Of a DNA stretch of 64,000 nucleotides, positions 27,701 through 39,800 are shown piece after piece. The stretch lies in assembly GCF_003672135.1 (NCBI RefSeq), contig NC_039507.1:1426001-1490000 (forward strand). Direction: 5' to 3'. A program made the position numbers and the translations under genes. Origin of the DNA: Ooceraea biroi. Lineage: Eukaryota > Arthropoda > Insecta > Hymenoptera > Formicidae. How positions within the stretch are numbered: the first letter of the stretch is position 1; each line of letters begins with the position of its first letter. The notes beneath the pieces are model-generated. The model searched no databases and was not told the origin of the DNA. It was given only the letters and a program-made list of their open reading frames with translations.

Positions 27701-30700
27701 GTTGATTCAGAATTCAATGCGTGACTTTAGCACAATCAGCATTTATATGCTACTTAGCCGAAAAAGCTCTTTGCTGTTGTCGTCTAGAGAGATGGATTTC
27801 CTTCATCTAATATGCGAACGTTGTACGCGGGAAGTAAAATTCAGCTTATGTACGTGATAAACGCGCTTTCTTCATCGAAAGGTGGGTGTTACAGTGGGTT
27901 GGAATCGTTGTGTAATGCACGGCGCATCCTCGCGATAAGTGTATTTTCATCGTATATTATTTTGTTAATTATCTCAACTGTGTTCAATAAGCATGTATTG
28001 AAATAATCCACTTTTTAGCAACATCCAGAATTTGTTCTTTTATAGAACGATTTTAATTGTTTACAAGTGGCGCTTCTTTCCATGTAAAATTCTTTTCTTT
28101 GTCGGGTCACAGTTGCTGGAAGACATTTCGAATAGTCCTAGAGATAATAATAGCACGGGCGTAAATTACATTTAGTGTAGAGCACCATAACAGACTGCAT
28201 CGTACTTTCAACTTGCACGAGCTCGAATTGCCTGCAACTCCTGTTTGTTAATGCACATAACTTGCGCAGTGGATAACAATCTCGCTTGAGTGCTTTCCAC
28301 CGTCGCTGGCCTGGTAAAGATTTTGATATATGAGCGAGTTGCACTCGCAATTACACGACGCCACGCATAAAGTCCTGCCTTTGGAATCACTTAGCCGCAG
28401 ATAGCGCTTGCACATTGAAGCATTTAATACCGTACTAATTCAGCGCGCATTATCACGTATATTTGACTATAAACATTATGAATATTATTAAAAATGGTTA
28501 CTCGAACAAATTTTATGATTTAATTATGTCCCTGATGCATTAGAAATGCTAAGTAAGCTTATGTAAAATAAAATAGAATATACGGAATAATATTACACGC
28601 ACAATATGTTTCTTTCTTTACATATTTAAAGTGTGATTAATCTAGGAGAAAACATTCAATAATTATCATTAAATTTATACTTATATACTCTTTGTTATGA
28701 TTAAAAATTCTCTTATTTTATAACAAATAATTAATTCTAATAATAGCTGTTAATATTGAGTTTTTATAATTATGCAATGCCTACTAGCTTCTGCAAAAGA
28801 ATTTGCAATCGAAATAACTTTCGCTAGAAGAGTTGATCAACCGACCGAGATAAGGACTCACGCAGAGGTGAGAGAGGATCAATTTATCTTGCGTGAATTT
28901 CGCGGCGGGCGTCGACCACCCCGGGAGGAACGTACGTCTTCTTCCAGTGCTGTCTCCGCTTGTTGAAGAGAAAGAAGTCGCAGACGTTGCTGAGTGTCGC
29001 CTCAAGGAGTGCTAATGTCGAGGACAGCAAAAAACATCGTCGTGGTTGAACTATAGCTCAACATAACGCCTTATGACGTGAAAAGTAAAGCAATTAATGC
29101 TACCAATTAATGTTTATCATTATATTGCGTCGTATTCATTATTATTTTCATCATTAGTATCTAATCGAAATTGTTTTTTATTTAGTAGCAGCTAATATTG
29201 TTTCTGATTTTGCGTAGATGCATAGAAGAAGCATCAAGCTAGTTATCAGCAAAATAGCGTCGAGAATGCATTTCTTGCGTTTTCGCTAACAGCTGTTTTC
29301 AATTTTTTATCTTGGCCAGATTTTAGCTAATATTTTTCGCATCCGTATAACAGCTGCCTGCTTTCTAACGATCGTTCTATCTATGGGACTTATTCCTTTT
29401 GCTACGGTAACTTCAGCCGAATAGCTATTATAGAGTAATATAGACAGTCTACATATGGCACTGTAGACAGTCAGCGTTCACATCTGCGCAATAGAATCAT
29501 GTTCTTCCCTTTTACTCTGGTGTTTCACAATTCATTATATTAAAGACTCAATCTTCCAAATATTAAATATTAAATAATATTAAAAATTAAATATCCAAAT
29601 ATTAAAAAACAAAATTTTAATTTACATTTAAAATCAAAACAGGCCATTTAATGAATGACGATTCAAAATTTGCAATGAAAGAGTTAAAGTGAACATTAGC
29701 AATGGAAAATTCCTCTGCAGTCGATTCGCACAGCACTTTATCTTACGCCAGGTCAGGCCCAAAAATCGTGCCAATATTTACATCGTTGATGTTAATGATA
29801 CGTACTTATTCAGACTTGCGATAATTCGGGCGAGATCCTCGGAATCGATATCGCGATCTTAAGATCTGAGACCATCCAGGCATCGTCACTCCTCTCGAGA
29901 TCCACCTCGCGCGGCCGTGCGATCGATCGACGATCGTTCGTCCGATAACGTCTGTATGTACGTGGGCGTGCGCCTATATCATTCTCCTCAGCATCATGCA
30001 ATAAACCGCCCGATCCGTGGCGCAGATCTTGCATGGGTATCTGACCTCGGGCCGGTATCGTTTAACATCCCTGATCGCGCGGCACAGAGCGCGCCTCGTC
30101 CTTTCGTAACGCGCGCTAAATTACCTGTCCCTTTTAACGTCGTGCGTGTAGCTTCAAGTGCTTGATGGACGCCTTGCGGGCTCAAGCCTTCAACTGTGGG
30201 AAACAACGCGCGAAATCTTGGGGAAAGCGCCGGTTTTCAACGTAAATTGGACTCTCGCTTTGTATCTCGTTTTCAACGTAAATTGGACTTTTGCAGCTGC
30301 AAATAAACCGATCTCGATCACGTTGCATTACGCAACTTTCGAGCGAAGAAGGTATTAAAGGTACTAAGGATATTAAACATTTATTGGAAATTTTAGTACT
30401 TGCTGAGAAGATTTTTTTCGGTTTGATCATCAGCATGGTGTTCGCTCAAATGCAATTCCAGGAATTAAAATTTATGCTGATAAATTTCTCGGAAGCGGCA
30501 AAAAATTAGAGATGAGACTTCCTGTCGCCATTAATCTCTAGAACCTGCAATAATTCTTTTATACAAGTTTTAACAAGTCTTAAACAAAAAATAAATCCTT
30601 AATCACTTGATGAATTCCCATGATGAAAATATGCCGATGGAAATTCCGGTTCCACCACTGTAGGAATTTGTCCATTCAGTTGTGACGGTGTACGCGCACA

Positions 30701-33700
30701 TATCGCGTCGGATCGTGGAATGCAAACGGTGGACTTAACCGACGGGACGATTAAGGAGCAATTAAAGTCACAACACGCGAATATATCGTCAACGGGAAGG
30801 TCGAGTCGATAAAACCGCAAGATGTTCAACAAGAAATTCGGTTTCTCACGTGGCCAACCTTGGTACGCGATTCCAGTACAGCTTCTTCCCGAAATCCAAA
30901 TTCTCGCTCTGCAAAGTGTCGCAGACACTTCAGTTTACTGCTTGACGTGCGAGAAACGTCATTTGCTTTTTGCATTAGCGGTTGCACGCGCTTCCATGTC
31001 AATTGTTTCTCGGCTTGTTTGTCCTCCGTAAGTACTCTTCTCGATGGGCGATCAATGAAAAAACCACCCACATGCGTCTCACCCTCGTTGTCCACCCACA
31101 TTTCTCCACTAGACCTGCTGGTGCCTATATAGTCGTCTCGATGCCTGCCATCGATCAGACAATCGTGACGAAAGAGCCGCATGTTCAACCGACTTTTCAA
31201 ATGCTGCACCTTTCTTTCGGAACGCCCAACAATGAAGCAGAATTCTTGGTTGTCTCCGTTCGCCGCTTGGTACACAGAACACGGGACGATGCGGGCATCA
31301 GATTCAGTTACGGATGATGAAAGGATTCTGTTCCCCAGATTTTTTGGTCCATCTGATATATATAGACGACTTCACTTCAAAACTGTTGATTTCATGTCCC
31401 ATGACATCCATGCTGTCCATGCATCAAATGAAAAGATACAAGCGGCAGTGGCAATAAGAGACGAAAAATATAAATAAACAGAATGTAAATATCGTGAATA
31501 AATTAATCATGTATAAGGAGGATGTAAATTTAAAATTTCTCAGACGTTAATACACAAAAACAAATCGCAGACTTGGAAAACTCGTATCTGTTGTACGATG
31601 TTGAATAAATTAGTCGAGATAATTGACGGATACAATCAAAAATAGGTTTACTCAAAATTACATATATAATCGACACAGTTTCATCAGTTATTCAGAAAAT
31701 ATGCATACCATGTATATGTATACGCTGATCGCATATATTGTACTTTAGATGCATTCAAGACAAAATTAGAAATATGCACTACACCTCACTCCCGATATTT
31801 GATTCTCATTCTGGATAACGACGCCACGACGATGTCATACACAAAATTCAAGACAGTACGCCTCGTCAACGCATTTTCGCGCGTCATCGCGCCAATCGGC
31901 AGCGATTGCCAGCTCAGATTTCTTTCTTCCTCTCCCTCTGATTCGGCATACAATGTGGAACCTAAGAGGTAACGTTGACGGCTCCATTTGTGCGTGTATT
32001 CAGATCTCACCTCGATCAGGCGTCGACAACACCCATTGTCGTGCTTCTACAATCGTGCGCATCATCGCAACGTCGAAAACCTTGATTAACCTTCGACAGG
32101 ATGCATTCATATCACGAGCGATACGAGTTTGGCCCGGCCACGTTGCGAAACGAATAGAGGGTTGTTACGTCGGGTATGCACCTGTGAGGTCACCTGTTAC
32201 CCGCTCGGTCTCACCTCGGGGCTGTCGCACGAGCCCGTGACAGGCAGAGAGATGCCCGCCAGGCTGATTGCGAGAGACGTCGGACAAAAATGATTAATAA
32301 GAATCGGCTCATCTGTTATACCGCGCGTGCAATCTCTGCCTGGAATTCCGCCGCGATTGAATCGCACTCGATGGAGTCGACGCGCTTGCACAATCGCCGC
32401 GTGTTCATCGGTTATTCCGAATCGATCAACTGTTCCGATGGATTTAATTAGGTGCTACGTGCTGCTGACGATGTGTGGTAATGCGTGGCAAGAGTTACAC
32501 ACCTGTTCCTGAATACAGATAATGTAAATCGTCAATTCTTAGCGCTACCAGTTTGCACGATATCAAAGCGTAGATTGTAGATTGTGAAGCAAATTTATGC
32601 TCAATCAGGTTCCCGACAAGGATGAATAGGTTCCAGTGAAAGATCGCAAGCAGACAAGAAAACAATGAAACGAATTAGTTGCCAGAAGATGATCAAGGCT
32701 ATCATACCGACGCTTCCAGGACATTTCAGGAGGACTCGAGGAAAGAAACCGCAGAGATACCGCTCTGATCCTGGCTGAATTCAAAGCTGCGCGGAGTTCC
32801 TGAGTACATAAATAAATCCAGCGAGCATATTGAGCGGTCATATTTCATGGTGGGCAAAAAACGCGAACGTCCCTCGGAAATCTGACGTCTCAATCCGTCT
32901 CTGGGATCTCGTCGATATTCCGAGCGGTCAATTAAGGCATGCTTCCCAGATGTCCCTGTCTGGTCCTCACGCACATGTATCGACAACGACGATAAGCCGT
33001 ACGGAGAAACGGTATTACGCACCACGCGGTATCTCGCGCATACCCCGATGGACGATGCTCTCTCGTGCTTATGCCCTGATAATCTCTCTTCCTGCTCCAC
33101 GCGGCCGCCTCGTTACTTATTCCTTATTTACCCGCTGGACACGCTGCGAGATACAATCTGCCGAAGTATCCATCGAAGGTGGAGAAACCTGGCAGAAGCA
33201 ACGGCGGAGAAAGCGCGATTCTCCAGCCACCCAAGAAGAAACGTCGTAATAATTAATATCGACGATCGAGGGGACGATATAAATGCCAGAAGTATCGAAG
33301 GGCCTGATCAAAGAGACAAGAATTCCCCGAGATTTGAAGATTAGATCGGTGCACGCGCGTGAACGAAGTAAAATTGCCGCGCTTCATGGCCACGGGGTAT
33401 AATGAATAAAACTTCTCTTGCTGCTCGTCGATTATTCTTCAAGCTGGGGATATAAATGAGAAGGCTCGAGGCGATAACATTGTAAGCCACATGAGCGAGA
33501 GCTTCGTTTCTCTCTTGGCGCACGTTCATTTACAGATTCGATTACAGCGTCAATCAAAAATTCTTTCGTTCCCCTTGGGAATTATATATTAAACGATGAT
33601 TTCAACACCCGCAAGAAATACCGAATCTCATTAATGTAATTCTGACTTTTGTTATCATTATTCGCTTGCTTGATTGAATTACGCATAAAACGTAATGAGC

Positions 33701-34261
33701 AAGAGCTTTGAAACTTGTAATCCCTATAAAATTGTTATTTTAATCGCATTCTTAAAGTAGCATTTCAAGTTACAAAAAGTAAAAACTCGTAAAAATATCT
33801 GACATGTTTGAGCGCAGAATGAGAGCAAAACAATGTAGACAGCATGAAACGAAGCGTGTAATAACTGACTTCGAAATTTCGAGTGATGTAAGTCACGCTG
33901 AATAATTATCGAGGTCGGGCAGAAATCAATGAACTCTATAATAAACGTCCGAAAAGTTCGGTCTGCGCGAATGTCGGCGCGACATCAAAGTCGAGGCGTG
34001 TCGAGGGATGAATCTTGAAATCGTACTGTGTGCGAAAACAGGCATTCGACTTTTCGGAGGAATCCGATTTTTTTTAAAGCGAACCTCCATTCTCTCGCGT
34101 AAATAATATCCCCGCGTCCTTACGGCGGATTATCGAGGCTGCACTCGTCTCTTAATAGATGCTTTATTCCGAAACGCGATATAGCTTAAAAGCCGAGAAC
34201 GATAAAGTCGGCCGATTAATTTACTGCGGCTCTGTAATCCTTCCAAAGTTAATCCTCTTCT

Positions 34262-34346
<85 letters not shown>

Positions 34347-36683
34347 AATCTCATCATTTCTCTCTTTTGCTCTTTCTCCCGGATCGCCCTTTATGTCTTT
34401 TTCTATCTCGCTCTCTATTTTTCTCTTATGACCGAACGACAAAATAGACACTGTAGAGCGCAATGTGGTGGATGTTACTCCTGCCTAATGGGTAGGAAGA
34501 AATCGACCCAGGGCTTATCACTTTAATGGAAACCTTTATGGGAAGGCCACTTTAGGCCGGTATCTCCTCGTACCCGCGACGAATTCTGGGTGGCTGTTCA
34601 CGCTCCGCTCCCGACAAGCTGCACTTTTCAGCTGCATAATGCGCAGCCTCCACGCTCCGCTTGCTGTGCTAATGGAAAGATATTCTGGCAATACTTCCGC
34701 CAATCATGGCGATCCGTTTCGGAACGTTGCTCGAACAGGATCTCAAGTGCCGTGCAGTATTTGACAAATTCGCTACAAGTTTCGTTCTCACTCTACTTAT
34801 CTGGACATTTACATAGAGACGGACGATAATGGCGTTGTATTCCGAGAGAAGCATTTCGATTAGTCTGCGGAATGCATTATATTCTGGTAAAATGAGAAAC
34901 ACTTTCGAGCTACGGATATTAAATCTCAGAAGATTCGTATTTATTATGCCTCGACTGGCAAAAAAAGAAACACCATCGAGATTGCGAGCCAGATCGAGCG
35001 GATGATGATAGGTTTCAGGCGTCTGCATTTTCATAAAGCGTATAATAAATCAAGAGAGGGATAAACTTTCTCGTGTCGTTTCGCTCTTTAGCGGTTGTCC
35101 GACAAAGGAGATCTTGTGTCTGGAATAAGCACCTGCCTGTGTTTATGACGTGCTAACAAAGCAGCTGTTCGTTGCGCGATCATATGTATGTCAACCAATA
35201 ATAAATAAGAAAAGCACATGTTATAATTTTAAATTCTGTTATTTTTGCACACAGCTTTTACTCAATATAAATGTAAAATTTTCGCATTATTTTCGAAAAA
35301 AACTGTAAATTTATTATAAACAATTAATACACATTAAATACGCGTGTTAATATCAATTTGGGTCATCAAATCAAATTTAGACTGACTTTTGCTCAACATC
35401 TCGCTTTCTAGATTTCAATTGTATTCCTTTGATCTATATTAACACATGAACGAGCTTACCGAAGAAATCACTGAAGCTTACGGTACAGCTTCTCCTCAAA
35501 AGCGCGCGTATGGCCGAATCGAGCAGCGTATTGTGTGTATGATAGTCGAGCGTGACGATTATAGACGCAACGGCGACTATCTCGTGACAGTGATCAACAC
35601 CAACATAAACACTGTACCTTATGTGGGCCAAGCTTTCGTGAGCCACGTGTCCGAGCGTATTCCACACTCTTGATCATAGGAATACCACTCGTGGATGCAC
35701 CCACATGACTATCTATGGTGACAGCTAGATGCTCTCAACCAGGTACGGAAGCGGTCAGAGATTTTAAGCGGTAAGATTTTACGTTCTTCCTCCACCACCT
35801 TCTCCTCTTTCTCTAGATGGGAGAGAAACGGTACTTTCCAAGTACTTCGAGTAAAAGGGACTCTTCGGCTAAGCAACGCCCACGCTGGCGCGGCGAACGC
35901 TTCGCTTTCTACTTTTCCAGACGACCCCGATGATCTACGATCGAGGGTTCTCCACTGGGAGAGCAGAGTACGCTCGTGTACGAGTTGAAAAGTTTAGCTC
36001 GCAGTAATGATACGCACTCGTATGTGAGATAAAATATCGTGCATTACTCTGCTACGTAACGCTTGTATTATGTGTTCACCGATACTTGCAAGATCACGGT
36101 TCTTGTTTTGTTAATGATGTGTTCACGTTCCAGCGAGAATGTAAAATTTATTTACTTTATCGCTCCGAACGTGAACACTTGCGTTTACGAAAAACGCAAA
36201 TACGATCTCCAAATATGACACTTAAGATAATAATTTTAATAACTATAATAAGAAATTAAAAAAAAATAATTTCCGCAATATTTTCTAATGATAAAATTAA
36301 TTAATCGTTAAAACTAAAAACATATCAAACAAAGAATTTGTAATTTATTAAACGTGTCTCTCAATAATTATACAACACATGTTAATTTTATTATTGGAAA
36401 ATATTGCGGTGCCATATTTATGCCAATTTTGTTCTGTATGAAAAGCAAGGAGAATTACGATCAAACTTTACATCCAGCTTCGGAATTACAATTTGATCGT
36501 AATTCTCTACTCTCGGCACTTCCGGACGGAAGTACCACAATAAAACTCACTTTTCCCTTTGACGAACTCGGAATTGAGGTCCGCTGACACATCGTAGCTA
36601 CCGGCGACGATCAGTAAGAGGAATGTCACGCCGAAGAGGTTGCAAGTCGACAGCGCTCGTGGCCCGTGTCGGAGGTTGAACAT
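13861..36683 (-). CDS. Egfr: Epidermal growth factor receptor (ErbB-family receptor tyrosine kinase)
   Basis: Eleven coding exons: 36683-36551, 20313-19978, 19681-19297, 19053-18377, 18224-18095, 17586-17276, 16961-16660, 16541-15330, 15193-14788, 14642-14463 and 14168-13861. All phases agree and the sum is exactly 1460 codons (1459 residues; fly EGFR is close, about 1430). The order is signal peptide (1-34), L1 domain with 'CIGTNGRLSVPSN' and 'TNCTYVDGNLE', furin-like Cys-rich region (~190-360), L2 (~365-500), a second long Cys-rich region (~505-800), a membrane helix (~810-832), a kinase (~880-1140) and a tail. The kinase is intact: Gly loop 'GYGAFGNVYKG' at 886, Lys912, 'HRDLAARN' with Asp1004, and DFG at 1022. 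Tail tyrosines sit in 'DEYLQP' (1187), 'DDYLMP' (1333), 'QYMDL' (1347) and 'NPEY' (1388), which are likely Drk/Shc-type docking sites. Extracellular Cys-rich repeats exceed those of mammals, as in other insects. It binds EGF-like ligands at the plasma membrane and signals through Ras/MAPK. Confidence 0.97.
24699..24732. repeat. (AG)17 microsatellite
   Basis: Uninterrupted AG run followed by 'aaggaagg' purine-rich sequence. GA runs can bind GAGA-factor-like proteins, but no function is shown here. Confidence 0.95.
30233..30289. repeat. 21-base exact direct repeat, period 36
   Basis: Two identical 21-base copies (30233-30253 and 30269-30289) beginning 'gttttcaacgtaaattgg' and separated by 15 bases. 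A small recent duplication in EGFR intron 1. Confidence 0.85.
30826..31371 (-). CDS. Possible nested open reading frame in EGFR intron 1, unknown
   Basis: 181 codons stay open on the minus strand. An acceptor-like 'TATATATCAG' ends at 31353 just inside its upstream end, and the frame ends in a stop at 30828-30826. Residues are well mixed ('VIVGRSE'-like and 'KVQHLKSRLNMRLFRHDCLI' stretches), but I recognise no family. The overlapping plus-strand frames are open too (30982-31317 and others), which is common in this GC-richer patch. It may be an unknown exon, a decayed element or chance; chance is the default. Confidence 0.15.
   Translation of the reverse strand, partial: SRLYISDGPKNLGNRILSSSVTESDARIVPCSVYQAANGDNQEFCFIVGRSERKVQHLKSRLNMRLFRHDCLIDGRHRDDYIGTSRSSGEMWVDNEGETHVGGFFIDRPSRRVLTEDKQAEKQLTWKRVQPLMQKANDVSRTSSSKLKCLRHFAEREFGFREEAVLESRTKVGHVRNRISC
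34264..34344. repeat. Compound (CT)n-(CA)30 microsatellite
   Basis: About 20 bases of CT followed directly by about 61 bases of pure CA in EGFR intron 1. Such a long pure tract is expected to vary in length between individuals. Confidence 0.95.
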
Positions 36684-36888
36684 GATGAGCTTTCATGCCC
36701 TTCACGAACCCGTAGGTCTTGCCAAGGTGACCTGAGTGAGGATTCCCTCTTCTGCTTCGTAGGCTCGTCGACTGTCACGAACGAGGAGAAGATCGGAGGA
36801 ACTTCGGAGAATCGTTTCCACCGCTGCCATCGCTCTCCCTTCTTCACCGTGCATGTCACATTTCCGGCATTAAAGTAGTCACGATTGT
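36551..36888 (-). other. Egfr: EGFR exon with 5' leader, start codon and signal peptide
   Basis: Acceptor at 36890-36889 after a pyrimidine tract ('CTTTTTCTCGTTTCAG'), ATG at 36683-36681, and a GTGAGT donor directly after 36551. The 44 codons read as a signal peptide with a hydrophobic core 'FGVTFLLLIVAGS', then 'SEFVKGK' plus one base. The next exon begins with two bases completing a codon and then 'CIGTNGRL', so the join gives 'EFVKGKICIGT', as I recall from fly EGFR. A stop codon in frame lies 12 bases upstream of this ATG. The 205-base leader starts with an acceptor, so at least one further non-coding exon lies at higher coordinates. Confidence 0.88.
36598..36870 (-). promoter_or_regulatory. 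Cluster of upstream open reading frames in the EGFR leader
   Basis: Three short frames begin with ATG before the receptor start: 36870-36856 (4 codons plus stop), 36854-36702 (50 codons plus stop) and 36696-36598 (32 codons plus stop). The last overlaps the receptor start out of frame. In mRNA such an arrangement usually lowers translation of the main frame; that effect is inferred here. Confidence 0.55.
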
Positions 36889-39800
36889 CTGAAACGAGAA
36901 AAAGTGATAATCAGTGGAGGAGCGAGCGACGTTACAAGGGATTGTACGAACTCACAAGGGGTGAGTTTGCTGATGAGTAATGTGGCTATCTAGTGTTTTA
37001 ACGTGTTTCTAGCTCTCGAGTTTCTTTACGTCGAGAGAGAATGTCGCAAATTTTCTTTTTGTTATTCGCTCAATACTTTGCTTATTTTTTATTTTACTAT
37101 ATATGTTGATTATATTCTAGAGTTCTATTGAGTTGTAAAATATTTTACATATTAAGAAAAAGAATTAGGTAGTTATGTTTGGAATGAAATGATTGATATA
37201 TTTTTGCCATGCGATTGTTAGGCAAGATGAGTTGCGAAAGACAATCAGCGTAAATCATTCCACGTTGAGATTCCTGTTATTTTCATTAGCACTCTTGGTG
37301 AATTGTGTCTCGCGAGTTACACCTGTAAATCAATAACTCAGTCTAGGATGAGTTATGCCGATTGCTTGTAGCGTGTCTTCCTGGACTATTACAGCAACGA
37401 TGTTTATATCGCGATCGTATAACGTAATATTACATGTTGTATATTGCTCTAATGAATAATACAACAGTATCATAAAAATGTTCGGACAAATTATTAACAT
37501 TTATTTATTTGCCTTTAATGTGATTCGAGTTAGTGAATAAATCTATCCACTAGTTTTTTTATTCCACAAGATAGATTTGCCGCAATGTTCTTATAGTGTC
37601 AAGATGTCATTTTTATAACAAATTAAAAACATTACACTCATATTCATTTTGTATGACGAACAAGAGATTAAAGACGTGTTGCAATGATTACGTTTAACCT
37701 CAGGTTTTTATCAAATGACCTGAGACTCCTACTGATTTAATTTGTATCAGGACTAACAAATGGATTTCGTGCTCGATCTTCGTTCTTTGATTTCAAAAAA
37801 GGCGTGTAACCACGAAAAAACATCCATTCGCTTTTTACAGCGGCAGTTGTTGTGTCATCGTCTCGTTTAGGAACTACCTTCGATGGGATTCTGTGTATCG
37901 CGCTGGAGAACGATAAGGAAGAACAAGAAGAAATGAAAAAGAGAGAGAGGAGGTGGGGATGAAGGCGGAGGAGAAAGGCGAAAATCGAAAAAGAGAGGAA
38001 AACAATGCAGATAACAGCAGGTGTCTGTTCGCTCATTCCTTTTTCTCCTTTCTTTCTCTCCCTCTTTCTTCTCCCTGTCTTCGCGATCTCATCCAGGGAG
38101 ACCATCCCGCCGTTCACTCTGCTTCCTTTGTTCTTTCGCACTCCCCGCGGAGTAGCGAACACGAGTTGCCTTATTCGGGCGCGACATGCAAGGATCAACT
38201 TAAACAAATGACGTCGATCGGGTCGCGCGCGGCAGCAGTCTGATTGCGGGTGTCTCGTTAAGGTCGTTCCTTCCAGATCGTCCCTATTAATTACGATCGG
38301 TAGCCGGCGAGACGAGCGGATCGACGACGACACACCCGATCGTGTCGCTCGTGATTGTCCCACGTGCTCGTCTCATCGCCCTCCGTGGCGCGATTCTCCT
38401 TCGGTCGCCACGGTACCACGCTGTCTGCCGACGAGAAAGACGTGGGAGGCGATATCGAGGGGAGACCTCGGGGTGCAACTCGAGTAACAGCTACCATAAT
38501 GCGTCACTTGTACAAGTTTGTGTATTTCCGCAAACCCGCTGATGAAAACGGAACGAATACGTATCCCGATTGTTTTATAGTGGTTCGATGCAAATAACTT
38601 GTACTTCGTAACCTTTAACGTACAATTTTGTTAAAATAAATGGATGACAAAAAAGTTTGAATGTAAAAATTACATTAAAACAAATGTCGAGTTTTTAGCA
38701 TATTAGGTAATACACTGTAATAGCAACACGTGTTTCAAAATTCTTCGATTTTTTAATGGTGTTTGTACAGTTAATGGATTCAACACTTCCTCGGGAAGAT
38801 TTCTTCAGTTCGCGCAGGATAACGAGCATGTTCCTGATAAGTTACATCTGCAAATCAGCGATAAGTGTTTGCATAGCGCTGGCGACTTCGTCAGAAATGC
38901 GAAGACACGACACGAATTACGAGCCTGCGAACCGGTTCCAGACATACCGTTCGGATGGCGGAATTAACCCGAACTTAAAAGACTAGGGCGCCGTCGATGC
39001 TGTGCTTAATTGCGTGGACGACGGTCGGGACCCGTGCAAATTTTTATCTTTCATTCATGAGGTTTTAATTCTCCTTTTACAGTTGTCTCTAATCGCGTGC
39101 ATAGCATAAATGCGTTTTCAATCTTTTTGCTGATCATCTCGCAATCTTATGAAAATTTATGCGAAGCGCGTGAAAATGACGCTATAATATTTTATAGTTT
39201 AGGTATATTTATCTAAACACACTTCTTAAAAATTTATAATATCTAATTTATAATAAAATTGGATCAATAACAAAACTGGCTAAGTTCTACTAAAAATATT
39301 CCTCTTATTTCAGTACCGTTATTGCAATAGCGATTGCTCAATATGTAGCATTATGCAGATAAATTATTTATTTTATAGCTAACTGTGTTACGCTTACTGC
39401 ATAGCACAAAAACATAATTTCAAACAATTTCAATGAGAAAATAATGGCGGTAGACGGGCAGTTTCTTTGCAGTGAATAAAATCTATTACAGAAGTGTCAC
39501 AGATTTCCATCGCTTGCATAACAAGAAACTACTTAATTTTTTCGCATTGCGAGGGGAGAAAGAAGTACTTTTTTCTTAACTTACGACACGTCTCGACTCG
39601 CGACGCTGCAGCGCTGGAATTTCATCGTGATTAAGAAAACTATGAAATCTAATAATTTACGATCGCAATAAGAAATAAAGCGGCATCGGCTCCGGTTGCA
39701 AACGATCCTGTGGTTGTAATGCTGTATCATTGTAAATAATATCGCGGTTCTCGATTATTACGATATGTTTTATGTATATAACTTCTTATCAGACTTCGAA

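Larger units (their letters stand above)
20314..36550 (-). other. EGFR intron 1 (about 16.2 kb)
   Basis: Lies between the signal-peptide exon and the first L1 exon. Mixed AT-rich stretches and GC/CpG-rich patches (for example about 21640-22260, 23180-23770, 29880-30240 and 32100-33300) give many short open frames on both strands, none of which I recognise. It holds (AG)17 at 24699-24732, a CT/CA tract at 34264-34344, a short tandem repeat at 30233-30289, and one longer minus-strand open frame at 30826-31371. Long first introns in receptor genes often carry enhancers; that is inference. Confidence 0.7.

Noticed and set aside
35446..35673. 75-codon plus-strand frame starting MNELTEEITEAYG
   Set aside because: Protein-like at first sight, but short, with an overlapping open frame of similar length on the minus strand and no family match.
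37737..38363. 208-codon minus-strand frame upstream of EGFR with a hydrophobic stretch
   Set aside because: The hydrophobic part derives from purine-rich simple sequence (plus-strand aga/gag runs), other strands are open too, and no family or splice signals fit.
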